From G963662605 sp963662605 (GTDB lineage Bacteria; Bacteroidota; Ignavibacteria; Ignavibacteriales; Ignavibacteriaceae): a stretch of DNA of 64,000 bases. The notes beneath the pieces were generated by a model. It had not been told where the DNA came from. It made no database searches and was given only the letters and a program-made list of their open reading frames with translations. Both the position numbers and the translations under genes were made by a program. The stretch covers positions 310,001-374,000 of the forward strand of contig OY759785.1 of NCBI GenBank assembly GCA_963662605.1, read 5' to 3'. Shown here piece after piece: positions 17,337-26,141 of this stretch (within the stretch, counting starts at the first letter, position 1; the number at the start of each line of letters is the position of its first letter).

Positions 17337-18125
17337 TCATATCTCCGCAGCCAAGGTAACTTTGTCACCGATGGAAATTATTTTTCCCGCTTCGCCCGGA
17401 TTAATCCGTGTATTAACACAAAAGCGGTAGAAGTGATTGAATCGCGAACGCTCCGTCCACGCGGGCAGCGTGCGTTCCCTATTTTCGGCAAATGTTTTTT
17501 GAAATTTATCGTAGGTGTTTCCATCCAGTGTATTCCGTGTGGGCACAACACAGCGCTGGCAGGGATTGCTTCCGTTACATATGACATCACCAATAGTAAA
17601 ACAGGTCTCTGTGCCCGCCACCCCGAATAGCCGGTCCTCCCAAAATGCCGGAGTATCATCAATAATGATATTGGGACGAAAACGTTTTGTGATTTCCGGC
17701 AGTGATATTTCCGGAAACCACGAGTTCACTTCTTTTAAACTTGCCAATGAAACGATGGTCGGCCCCCATGCTTCAGTGTCGTCGGGATAACCGCTATCCC
17801 GATTTTCCACAAACTGCACTTTGGCAGAAAAGTAATCGGAGAAGAGTTTTTCGATGGCCGTGGCTTCGTCTTGCAACCGGAATATATATTTTTCTTTTAT
17901 GTCGGTTAATTCAAATACAGCAGTCATACTTTGTAAATCGAACGAGGTACGGACAAAGTGTACGCGGCTGAATTTCTTGCCGTTGACGAATCCGCCGGCT
18001 TCATTACGGAATGCAAAGCGGCGGTCATATTGCAATGCGCCGCCTGCCGATATTGCGCAGGACGTGAGTGGAACTCCATCAAAGGCCTTGATAGGATACA
18101 CAACTATGGAGTGTACATTATGCAC
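17337..18125 (-). CDS. MOSC domain protein with N-terminal MOSC beta-barrel (YcbX-like)
   Basis: 262 residues. The N-terminal barrel begins HSIVVYPIKAFDGVPL, and the MOSC domain contains the motif NPCQRCVVPTRN whose Cys is the presumed sulfur carrier, as in molybdenum cofactor sulfurases and YcbX. Such proteins are linked to molybdenum cofactor sulfuration or detoxification of N-hydroxylated compounds. Its ATG shares one base with the stop of the upstream Sel1 gene, so it is translationally coupled. No ferredoxin domain is fused. Confidence 0.88.
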   Translation of the reverse strand: MHNVHSIVVYPIKAFDGVPLTSCAISAGGALQYDRRFAFRNEAGGFVNGKKFSRVHFVRTSFDLQSMTAVFELTDIKEKYIFRLQDEATAIEKLFSDYFSAKVQFVENRDSGYPDDTEAWGPTIVSLASLKEVNSWFPEISLPEITKRFRPNIIIDDTPAFWEDRLFGVAGTETCFTIGDVICNGSNPCQRCVVPTRNTLDGNTYDKFQKTFAENRERTLPAWTERSRFNHFYRFCVNTRINPGEAGKIISIGDKVTLAAEI

Positions 18126-19732
18126 TATTGTTCCGTATCGGAAATTGAAAATCGCGTATCACCCGGACGCAATTGATCATACACCCGCTTAAGCGAAGAA
18201 TATGCTGTTCTGCTTCCGCGATATGCCGCCTTGCGGTACAGATTAACAGCGGTTTGAGTGTTCACCGGAACGCATCCGCCTGTTTCGTACATGTATGCAA
18301 GTATTAATTCGGCAAGAATAGAACCCTTAGCATCTTCCGAATGTAAAAAGTCGAGCGTTACGGATTCCGGGCATCCCTTTTTGAATAACAATTTCGGTAA
18401 AACCGAGCGGAGGATAGCCTCATCACTACCCAAAGCTGCGGCCATATTCCAGTAGGCGAACGCTTTGGTGGTATCTTTCTCAACCGGCCTGCCGACAAAA
18501 TAACATTGCCCGAGTTCAATCAATGATGGAATATGATTTTTTTGCGCGGCGGCCTGTAAATAATTCACTGACTCAAACGCTGTGATTGATGAGCTATAAC
18601 CGATGGAGTTCAGTGTGGCATAAGCAAACATCGCGTCGGGATCTTTCGCGGCGACGCCCTTCTGGAGTTCCGCATTAAATTCTTTAGCCGCCATTAGCTT
18701 AGTAAGAAAATATCCGGCGAGAGAAGACTCCAGCCTGTATGCGCGAATATAATATACGGCTCCCTTTACAATATTCTTTTTATAGAACATTCCCTTTTCA
18801 TAAAACCTGCCGAGGAAAGTATTTGCTTCGGGACTGCCGCTGTTTGCCGATTCTGTTATTCTTTCAATGAGTGAATCAGCCGACTGCGTGCTGATCGTGT
18901 CGAATGTTGTAAAGCCGAGATTCTGTTTAAACTCGTTGTTTGCCGAGTTTACCAGGTCATAGAATATGAGCGTATCGGAAGGCACTGTTGTAGAGTCGGC
19001 GTTAAAATTAATAAAATCGAAGGCAAGAGCCTGCGGTGTTGATGTTGTTTTAACGGCAGTTTTGTTTTTCGCATTCTTGCCTTTTGTCTTCGGCTGCTGC
19101 ACCGCGATTGTCTCGTCGGATGCCGTTTTCTGCGGAATCTTTTTCAACGCGTCAATTGCAGGAGCGAATCCTTTACCCGCGGATTTATTAATCCAGTAAT
19201 ATGCAGAATCTATATTTTTCGGAACGACGAGATTTTCCGTAAATAAAATGCCAAGGACGTATTCGGCATCGGGCATACCGAAATTCGCGGCACGGTGGAA
19301 GAACTCATATGCCGTGAACGGATTCCATGTTGTGCCCCAGCTATTATTAATAAAGATGCCGGTGTTGTAACAGGCAACAGGCAGATTCATTTCCGCCGCT
19401 TTTTTTATCCAGTAATAACTTTTCGCGGTGTCCTTTTCAAATCCCTCGCCGGTTAAATACCGGATGCCGAGTTCGTGCTGTGCGTAGGCATCACCTGCGT
19501 TTGCCCGCTGCATAAGGTGGAACGATTCCTGAAACTGATATGAATAATCAGGAAGATATATAGTAAAAAGAGGAAGATAGAATTTTGTTTCTTTATACGC
19601 GAGACTGTTTCTGTCTTTATCCTGTCCCTTTTGCGCGTACTGAGGCACGGCATAGAACAAGGTAAAACAAAGCGCCATCACTGCCGAAAGCAATGTGAGC
19701 CGGCAGAAACTATTTTTCAAATTAAGCATCAT
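18125..19732 (-). CDS. Secreted Sel1-repeat protein
   Basis: I choose the ATG at 19732 (or 19729); the frame also has a TTG at 19741. The signal peptide ends at PQYAQ. At least five Sel1-type TPR repeats are visible, with cores such as AQHELGIRYLTGEG, AEYVLGILFTENLV, ANTFLGRFYEKGMF and SLIELGQCYFVGRP, each about 36 residues. A basic, Lys-rich linker separates repeats 1-2 from the rest. Sel1 proteins act as protein-protein scaffolds. It follows the outer-membrane barrel gene by about 9 bases, suggesting the two act together at the envelope. Confidence 0.85.
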   Translation of the reverse strand: MMLNLKNSFCRLTLLSAVMALCFTLFYAVPQYAQKGQDKDRNSLAYKETKFYLPLFTIYLPDYSYQFQESFHLMQRANAGDAYAQHELGIRYLTGEGFEKDTAKSYYWIKKAAEMNLPVACYNTGIFINNSWGTTWNPFTAYEFFHRAANFGMPDAEYVLGILFTENLVVPKNIDSAYYWINKSAGKGFAPAIDALKKIPQKTASDETIAVQQPKTKGKNAKNKTAVKTTSTPQALAFDFINFNADSTTVPSDTLIFYDLVNSANNEFKQNLGFTTFDTISTQSADSLIERITESANSGSPEANTFLGRFYEKGMFYKKNIVKGAVYYIRAYRLESSLAGYFLTKLMAAKEFNAELQKGVAAKDPDAMFAYATLNSIGYSSSITAFESVNYLQAAAQKNHIPSLIELGQCYFVGRPVEKDTTKAFAYWNMAAALGSDEAILRSVLPKLLFKKGCPESVTLDFLHSEDAKGSILAELILAYMYETGGCVPVNTQTAVNLYRKAAYRGSRTAYSSLKRVYDQLRPGDTRFSISDTEQ

Positions 19733-19741
19733 GACTTTCAA

Positions 19742-20350
19742 TTATATTACCACGCCAAGCGATATGGAAAATGTTCTGTAATGAACTTTAGCATCAAAAC
19801 TGTAGCTTGTACTGGAAGCTGTCCCGCCAAAACTTTTATATGCTGCCTCAACAAAATAAATGTCCTTATCAAACCGGATTCCGCCCGCGTAATACAATCC
19901 GCCAAGAAGGTTATACGCAAGATCTTTTCCGTCGGAAGTTGAATACGCGGTATAGTTACCAGAGCCCCCAAGGGCACCGTTATATCCTAAATTTCCAATA
20001 ATGCTGCATTCAACGCCGGCTAAAGTAAAGTAGCGATATTTCGCCATGCCATATACCGTGGCAAACTGAAATGCCTGATAATTATCCGTGTCTAATTTTC
20101 TGGGGAATTGATATGTTAATCCGCCGCCGAATGACAAGTTCCATATAACCGGCGAGGAAACAACCTCAAATCCGACCGTAATTCCGGTGGTGGTTTTGTT
20201 GTTGACCCCCTCAAACGACATTTCGCTGAAATGCTTACCCGGCAAATCAACGGACACTTTAGGATAAAACAAATAATGCACCTGAGCTTGTACGGTTACG
20301 GAAAAGTATAAAAAAAGAGAGACAAACACTAAGTATCGGGTATAGTTCAT
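19742..20350 (-). CDS. Putative outer-membrane beta-barrel protein
   Basis: 202 residues from the ATG at 20350, with GAAGGA seven bases upstream; a longer frame to 20389 adds residues before the signal peptide. The signal peptide ends at VQAQ. The rest alternates polar and aromatic residues in amphipathic strands (for example AFQFATVYGMAKYRYF) and ends in a strand terminating VVI. This pattern fits an eight-stranded barrel. First gene of the barrel-Sel1-MOSC-GNAT run. Function unknown. Confidence 0.75.
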   Translation of the reverse strand: MNYTRYLVFVSLFLYFSVTVQAQVHYLFYPKVSVDLPGKHFSEMSFEGVNNKTTTGITVGFEVVSSPVIWNLSFGGGLTYQFPRKLDTDNYQAFQFATVYGMAKYRYFTLAGVECSIIGNLGYNGALGGSGNYTAYSTSDGKDLAYNLLGGLYYAGGIRFDKDIYFVEAAYKSFGGTASSTSYSFDAKVHYRTFSISLGVVI

Positions 20351-20777
20351 TTCTAAATCCTTCACAAGAATGTAATTCTTAATAGGCATATTTCAATAAA
20401 AAAGGGCTGCCTGAGAAACGGCAGGAGTGCATTTAGCAAATTAAAGGATTTTTCGGGACAAATGCCATATACAGCACATGGGGAAATATTATTGACCGTA
20501 TGTAAAAGCACATGGTTTTATTGATTTTTTTTGTAATATTCCCCGGACATCGAACACAAATTCCCGGCAGCGGGTACGTGGAATACATAAATCCCGCCCC
20601 TTTCGTGGAATGTATTAAAATATTTCATATTGCAAAAAAAATAAAAATATTTTTTTTGGAAATAATTTTTGACTATCTGAAAATTGTTTTCATATTTGTT
20701 GCAATAAATAATTTTTTCTTAATTTTAAAAGCACTTAAAAAATCCGTTAGATAATTTTTTCCAGGAGATATTTCCGT
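20351..20777. other. Gap: AT-rich leader region, one small hairpin
   Basis: A hairpin CTGCC/GGCAG lies at about 20408-20425. The right half (20620-20760) is extremely AT-rich and probably holds the promoter of the acidic-protein gene; I cannot place -35 and -10 boxes with confidence. One open frame here (20512-20754) looks spurious. Confidence 0.5.
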
Positions 20778-21125
20778 ATGCAGTTTACATGTGATGAGAT
20801 TGTTCAATTACCAGAAGAGAGCGAAAGCCTTTTTGAAATCCATGCCGATGGCATGAGTTCAAATGCTGCCGATAACTTCGGTTTTGCGATCAACATTCAG
20901 CTTGCAAAATCCCGCGATGATGATTTTGAAGACGATTTCGACGATGATGACGATTTTGAAGATGAAGATGACGACCTTGATGATGACGAAGACGACGACT
21001 TTGAAGACGAAGATTTAAACGACGAAGACCTCGAAGAAGAGTTTTACGAAGAGGACTTCGATTTTGATGAAGAAGATGACCTTGATGACGATGAAGAAGA
21101 CGACTTTGAAGACGATGAACTCTAA
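20778..21125 (+). CDS. Small, extremely acidic protein of unknown function
   Basis: 115 residues; ATG with AGGAG about ten bases upstream. Residues 1-46 look like an ordinary folded or semi-folded segment (MQFTCDEIVQLPEESES, then NFGFAINIQLAKSR). Residues 47-115 are almost only Asp and Glu, broken every few positions by single Phe, Leu or Tyr, for example DDFEDDFDDDDDFEDEDDD. The regularly spaced aromatics argue against random low complexity. Candidate roles are a DNA-mimic or chaperone-type acidic tail, or metal binding, but nothing shows which. It ends 6 bases from the convergent rfaD gene. Confidence 0.75.
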   Translation: MQFTCDEIVQLPEESESLFEIHADGMSSNAADNFGFAINIQLAKSRDDDFEDDFDDDDDFEDEDDDLDDDEDDDFEDEDLNDEDLEEEFYEEDFDFDEEDDLDDDEEDDFEDDEL

Positions 21126-21131
21126 GAGCCC

Positions 21132-22109
21132 TTACTCATCACCAAGATATTTATTCTTTAATAAATAATTTCGAACATAGTCGGTTACTCCGCTTTCCAG
21201 AGTGGAAGATTGTTTCGAGTAACCGGCTCTTCTCAATTTAGTCATATCCGCCGCCGTATAATACTGATACTTCGCCTTCAAATAATCAGGCATTTCTATG
21301 TATTCAATATTAACCGGCTTACCAACCGCGTTAAACAGAGCAGTTACCAGATCATTCCACGTGCGGGGTTTACCTGTGCCCACATTATACAGTCCGTTCT
21401 TGTCCGGGTGATCGAGAAAGTACAGCGTCATATCAACGGCATCCTTCACGTAAACGAAATCGCGCATTTGTTCGCCGTCTTTATAGTCCGGGTGATATGA
21501 TTTGAAAAGTTTTACCACACCCTGATCGCGCACCTGCTCAAATGCTTTATGAACAACGCTGCGCATGTCGTCTTTGTGAAATTCATTGGGCCCGAAAACG
21601 TTGTAATATTTGATGCCGACGATTTTTTCCAGCAGACCCTTTTTATAGGCGCGGATATCAAAAAGATTTTTTGAGTAACCGTACATGTTCAACGGGCGGA
21701 GTTTTAAGCACAATTCATCATTATCAATAAAACCGAGAGCGCCGTCGCCATATGTTGCGGCAGACGACGCATAAATAAAGCGGGCACCATGACTGACAGC
21801 CCATACGGCAAGTTTTTTTGTATACTCGTAATTATTCTCCATCAGGTGGTCGGCATCTTTTTCCGTCGTGGCGGAATTTGCCCCCATATGAATAATTGCC
21901 TCAATCTTGAATTGAACTTCATCTTTCTCGATTTTCTCAAGAAAGATGTGTTTGTTGTAGTAGTCATAATAATCCAGATTTACCAGATTTTTCCACTTTT
22001 CATCTTTACCGAGTTCATCAACGATAATAATGTCATTTCTGCCCAATTGATTCAAGCGCCAAACAATAGCGCTGCCAATAAATCCAGCTGCACCGGTTAC
22101 TACAATCAT
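21132..22109 (-). CDS. rfaD: ADP-L-glycero-D-manno-heptose 6-epimerase
   Basis: 325 residues. The extended short-chain dehydrogenase fold has the NAD(P) motif TGAAGFIGS at residues 5-13, the family-specific IIVDELGKDEKWKNL, catalytic SSAATYGDG and YGYSK, and YYNVFGPNEFHK. HldD/RfaD converts ADP-D-glycero- to ADP-L-glycero-manno-heptose for lipopolysaccharide core. Length matches the family (about 310-330). Other heptose genes are not adjacent, but the surface-glycan genes at 26-32 kb fit the context. Confidence 0.95.
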   Translation of the reverse strand: MIVVTGAAGFIGSAIVWRLNQLGRNDIIIVDELGKDEKWKNLVNLDYYDYYNKHIFLEKIEKDEVQFKIEAIIHMGANSATTEKDADHLMENNYEYTKKLAVWAVSHGARFIYASSAATYGDGALGFIDNDELCLKLRPLNMYGYSKNLFDIRAYKKGLLEKIVGIKYYNVFGPNEFHKDDMRSVVHKAFEQVRDQGVVKLFKSYHPDYKDGEQMRDFVYVKDAVDMTLYFLDHPDKNGLYNVGTGKPRTWNDLVTALFNAVGKPVNIEYIEMPDYLKAKYQYYTAADMTKLRRAGYSKQSSTLESGVTDYVRNYLLKNKYLGDE

Positions 22110-22169
22110 AATATCTTTTCTTAAAAAATTACATTAAATTACTATGATAAATTAATTATATTCTAAAGA

Positions 22170-22303
22170 TTTATCAAACGATAGCCGGCAAGGTCCCCGT
22201 CTTAAGAATCGCAGGTGAATTTCCGGCTTTGAGACTTGATTGGGTGGCGCGGTCGCTGACGTCTTAGGCGGTTACCAAACCCGCGGGTCATTATTTTGAT
22301 AAA
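22170..22303 (+). ncRNA. Candidate structured leader RNA (riboswitch-like) upstream of metH
   Basis: TTTATCAAA (22170-22178) and TTTGATAAA (22295-22303) are perfectly complementary and enclose about 116 bases. Inside are AGCCGG/CCGGCT (22183-22188 with 22223-22228), TGAGAC/GTCTTA (22230-22235 with 22261-22266, one G-U), GGCG/CGCT (22246-22257) and GCGG/CCGC (22268-22284). A closing P1 helix around several branches, 40 bases before the metH start, is the layout of a metabolite riboswitch. I cannot match it to a class: B12-box, SAM-I core (AGGGA...GGCAACC) and SAH motifs are not present as such. Confidence 0.5.
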
Positions 22304-22342
22304 ACTAGTTATATAGGATCTATTAGAAAGAACGGATGATTA

Positions 22343-25300
22343 ATGGCTGATATAAATACAAAAATACGTGAACTGCTGCATCAAAGAATTCTTGTACTTG
22401 ATGGCGCAATGGGCACGATGATTCAGCGCCATAAGCTTGACGAAGCTGCATTCCGCGGCGAACGATTCAAGAATCATTCGCACGACCTCAAAGGCAACAA
22501 CGATCTGCTGTCGTTGACTCAGCCCGACATTATTAGAAATATCCACCGCGAGTATCTTGCCGCGGGTTCGGATATTATTGAAACGAATACATTCAGTTCT
22601 ACACGACTGCCTCAATCCGATTATAAAACCGAAGATATTTGTTACGAATTAAATGTGGCTTCCGCCCGCTTGGCGAAGGAAGCTGCTATAGAATATACTG
22701 CGCTTACTCCCGACAAACCCCGCTTTGTAGCGGGAGCTATCGGCCCGCTTAATAAAGCACTTTCACTTTCGCCGGATGTAAACGATCCGGGCTTTCGTGC
22801 CGTTACTTTTGATGAAGTTGTTGATTCGTATTATGAGCAGGTACGCGGACTTGTAGACGGCGGCGCTGACCTGCTGCTAATCGAAACGATTTTTGATACG
22901 CTGAATGCAAAGGCTGCTATCTTTGCAATAGACAAGTACTGTTCCGAAACAGGAGCCAACTTACCCGTTATGATCTCAGGGACAATTGTTGACATGAGCG
23001 GCAGAACGCTTTCCGGTCAAACAATTTCGGCGTTCTGGGCATCTGTCTCCCACACAAAGAATTTATTAAGCATCGGCATCAACTGTTCGCTCGGTGCAGC
23101 GCAAATGCGCACGCATATTGAAGAACTTGCCTCAATTGCAAGCTGCTTTACCAGTCTTTATCCGAACGCGGGACTGCCGAATGAATTCGGAAGCTATGAC
23201 GAAACCGCCGCTGAGATGACTGAAATTTTACGCGACTTCGCGCAAGCCGGATTTTTTAATATTATCGGCGGCTGTTGCGGCACAACTCCGGAGCATATTT
23301 CGCTTATCACAAAAATGGTTAAAGAATTCACGCCGCGTGCTATTCCGGTTGTTGAACCATACATGCACCTTAGCGGCATGGAGCCTCTCGTTATCCGTCC
23401 GGAAACCAACTTTGTCAACATCGGCGAAAGAACGAACGTTGCCGGTTCACGCAAATTTGCGAAACTCATTATTGCCGGTAATTATGATGCCGCACTCTCA
23501 ATCGCACGCGATCAGGTCGAAGGCGGAGCACAAATTCTCGATATTAACATGGATGAAGGAATGCTCGACTCTGAGACCGCGATGCAGAAGTTCCTCAACC
23601 TTCTCGCGGCTGAGCCCGATATTGCCAAACTGCCCATCATGCTGGACTCTTCAAAGTGGAGCGTTATTGAAGCCGGTTTAAAATGCCTGCAAGGTAAAGG
23701 CATCGTGAACTCTATCAGCCTGAAAGAAGGCGAAGAAGTATTTATTGAGCATGCGAAAAAAGTTTTGCGTTACGGCTCCGCAGTTATCGTTATGGCTTTT
23801 GATGAAGAAGGTCAGGCGGTAACATTTGAGCGAAGAATTCAGATAGCAGAGCGGGCGTATAAAATTCTCACACAAAAAGTCGGTTTTGCTCCGCAGGATA
23901 TAATTTTTGATCCGAACGTACTGACCGTAGGCACCGGAATAGACGAACACAATAATTACGCCGTTGATTTTATTGAAGCAACCCGCTGGATAAAGAAAAA
24001 TCTTCCGTTGGCAAAGGTCAGCGGCGGCATCAGCAATATTTCGTTCTCCTTCCGGGGCAATGATGTCGTTCGCGAGGCTATGCACTCCGCGTTCCTGTAT
24101 CATGCTATCAGGGCAGGATTAGACATGGGTATTGTCAACGCCGGACAGCTTGCTGTGTACGAAGATATTCCTAAAAATTTTCTTGAACGCGTTGAGGATG
24201 TCCTTCTTAACAGAAGAAACGATGCAACCGAACGCCTGATTGAGTTTGCCGAATGTTTAAAACAGACCGGCAAACAGGAAGAGAAGAAAGAGGAGTGGCG
24301 CAGCCTTCCAGTTGAAGAGCGCCTTAAACATGCTTTAGTTAAGGGAATTGTTGATCATATTGACGAAGATACCGCTGAAGCATTGGAAAAATACAAAGTA
24401 CCTTTATCGGTCATTGAAGGCCCGCTGATGGATGCCATGAGTCTCGTGGGCGATTTGTTTGGCGCGGGAAAAATGTTTCTTCCGCAGGTTGTAAAGAGCG
24501 CGCGCGTTATGAAAAAATCTGTCGCATACCTGACCCCGTATATTGAAGCGGAAAAATTAAAATCGAACAATCCTTCCGACGCGGGAAAAATTCTGCTGGC
24601 AACCGTAAAGGGTGACGTCCACGACATTGGTAAAAATATTGTCGGTGTTGTACTTGGCTGCAACAACTATAAGGTAATTGATTTGGGCGTGATGTGTCCC
24701 GCCGATAAAATTATTGATGCGGCGATAAAAGAAAAAGCTGACATCATCGGATTAAGCGGACTTATTACCCCGTCACTTGATGAAATGGTTCATGTTGCAA
24801 AAGAAATGGAACGCCGCGGATTACGCATTCCGCTTCTTATCGGCGGAGCGACGACATCCCGGGCACACACGGCAGTAAAAATTGCTCCCGCATATAGCAG
24901 CCCTGTTATCTATGTACTTGATGCTTCGCGCAGTGTACCGGTTGCAACAAAACTTCTTACTCAGGAATTGAAAGAAGAGTTTGTAAAAGATTTAAAAGAA
25001 GAGTACGATCACGTACGCGCAGAGCATAAAAAGAAATCAAATGCAAAGGCATTTCTGACTCTCGAAGAAGCACGGAAAAACAAATTTGCATGTGATTGGC
25101 AAAATATTCCGATCACAAAGCCGGCAAATCTTGGCGTTATCAGCCTGCCGGATTATTCGCTGGCTGAACTGCGCGAGTATATTGACTGGACTCCGTTCTT
25201 CCTTACCTGGGATTTGACCGGTAAATATCCGGCAATATTTAAAAATGAAAACTACGGTGTGGAAGCTCAAAAATTGTTTGATGATGCAAACACACTACTC

Positions 25301-26041
25301 GATACGATTATCGCAGAAGGTTCGCTCAAGGCAAGCGGAGTATTCGGATTATTCCCGGCAAATACTATTAATCTCGACGATATTGAAGTCTATACCGACG
25401 AAACACGAAAAGGCATCGCGGCGGAGTTTCACTCCATCCGGCAGCAAAGCAAAAAATCGCAAGGAGTTCCGAATATTGCCCTTGCCGATTTCATTGCCCC
25501 GAAGGAAAGCGGTGTTTTAGATTACATCGGCGCATTTGCCGTTACTACCGGTATCGGCATTGAATCGCTTATTGAAAAATTTGAAAAACAGCATGATGAT
25601 TATAACATCATTATGGTTAAAGCACTTGCCGACAGACTTGCAGAAGCATTTGCAGAGCGGCTCCACCAGTTAGTGAGAACTAAGTACTGGGGCTACGCGT
25701 CAAATGAACAGTTGGCAAATGAGGACTTGGTAAAAGAATCCTACAGAGGCATTCGTCCGGCTCCGGGTTATCCTGCCTGTCCGGATCATACGGAAAAAAA
25801 TACGATTTTTAATTTGCTGAAGGTCACCGAGCAGACCACCATCCGGCTTACCGAATCATTGGCAATGTATCCCGCGGCTTCTGTCTGCGGTTGGTATTTT
25901 GCCAATCCGGAAGCAAAATATTTCACTACCGGAAATATTTTAAAGGATCAGGTTGTTGATTATCATAAACGCAAAGGATTGAGTATCGTTGAGACAGAGC
26001 GCTGGCTAAGACCCGTTCTCGGTTATGACGAAAGCGAATAA
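22343..26041 (+). CDS. metH: Cobalamin-dependent methionine synthase
   Basis: 1232 residues, full length. Domains in order: homocysteine/zinc domain (1-330) with the three zinc cysteines C248 (NCSLGA), C311 and C312 (GGCCGTT); methyltetrahydrofolate domain (about 345-610, NFVNIGERTNVAGS); cobalamin cap (about 650-740); B12 Rossmann domain with the DxHxxG motif GDVHDIGKN and axial His760; reactivation domain (about 900-1232) with RPAPGYPACPDH. Enzyme role: transfers the methyl of 5-methyl-THF to homocysteine through methylcobalamin. It is preceded by a candidate structured leader. No metF is adjacent. Confidence 0.98.
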   Translation: MADINTKIRELLHQRILVLDGAMGTMIQRHKLDEAAFRGERFKNHSHDLKGNNDLLSLTQPDIIRNIHREYLAAGSDIIETNTFSSTRLPQSDYKTEDICYELNVASARLAKEAAIEYTALTPDKPRFVAGAIGPLNKALSLSPDVNDPGFRAVTFDEVVDSYYEQVRGLVDGGADLLLIETIFDTLNAKAAIFAIDKYCSETGANLPVMISGTIVDMSGRTLSGQTISAFWASVSHTKNLLSIGINCSLGAAQMRTHIEELASIASCFTSLYPNAGLPNEFGSYDETAAEMTEILRDFAQAGFFNIIGGCCGTTPEHISLITKMVKEFTPRAIPVVEPYMHLSGMEPLVIRPETNFVNIGERTNVAGSRKFAKLIIAGNYDAALSIARDQVEGGAQILDINMDEGMLDSETAMQKFLNLLAAEPDIAKLPIMLDSSKWSVIEAGLKCLQGKGIVNSISLKEGEEVFIEHAKKVLRYGSAVIVMAFDEEGQAVTFERRIQIAERAYKILTQKVGFAPQDIIFDPNVLTVGTGIDEHNNYAVDFIEATRWIKKNLPLAKVSGGISNISFSFRGNDVVREAMHSAFLYHAIRAGLDMGIVNAGQLAVYEDIPKNFLERVEDVLLNRRNDATERLIEFAECLKQTGKQEEKKEEWRSLPVEERLKHALVKGIVDHIDEDTAEALEKYKVPLSVIEGPLMDAMSLVGDLFGAGKMFLPQVVKSARVMKKSVAYLTPYIEAEKLKSNNPSDAGKILLATVKGDVHDIGKNIVGVVLGCNNYKVIDLGVMCPADKIIDAAIKEKADIIGLSGLITPSLDEMVHVAKEMERRGLRIPLLIGGATTSRAHTAVKIAPAYSSPVIYVLDASRSVPVATKLLTQELKEEFVKDLKEEYDHVRAEHKKKSNAKAFLTLEEARKNKFACDWQNIPITKPANLGVISLPDYSLAELREYIDWTPFFLTWDLTGKYPAIFKNENYGVEAQKLFDDANTLLDTIIAEGSLKASGVFGLFPANTINLDDIEVYTDETRKGIAAEFHSIRQQSKKSQGVPNIALADFIAPKESGVLDYIGAFAVTTGIGIESLIEKFEKQHDDYNIIMVKALADRLAEAFAERLHQLVRTKYWGYASNEQLANEDLVKESYRGIRPAPGYPACPDHTEKNTIFNLLKVTEQTTIRLTESLAMYPAASVCGWYFANPEAKYFTTGNILKDQVVDYHKRKGLSIVETERWLRPVLGYDESE

Positions 26042-26141
26042 TGCTTTTGCATTGATTGACTCAATCGGTTCGTTTAATTTGGTTCACTGATTTTCAGTTT
26101 TGCAGAAACCATTTTTATACACTTAAACATTCGGAGTTGCA

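Noticed and set aside
20512..20754. 80-codon plus-strand frame before the acidic protein
   Set aside because: It lies in extremely AT-rich DNA and its Phe/Ile/Lys-rich product is what random AT sequence gives; no binding site.
22170..22303. Calling the metH leader a cobalamin or SAM-I riboswitch
   Set aside because: The B12 box and the SAM-I core words are not present as such; naming a class would be a guess.
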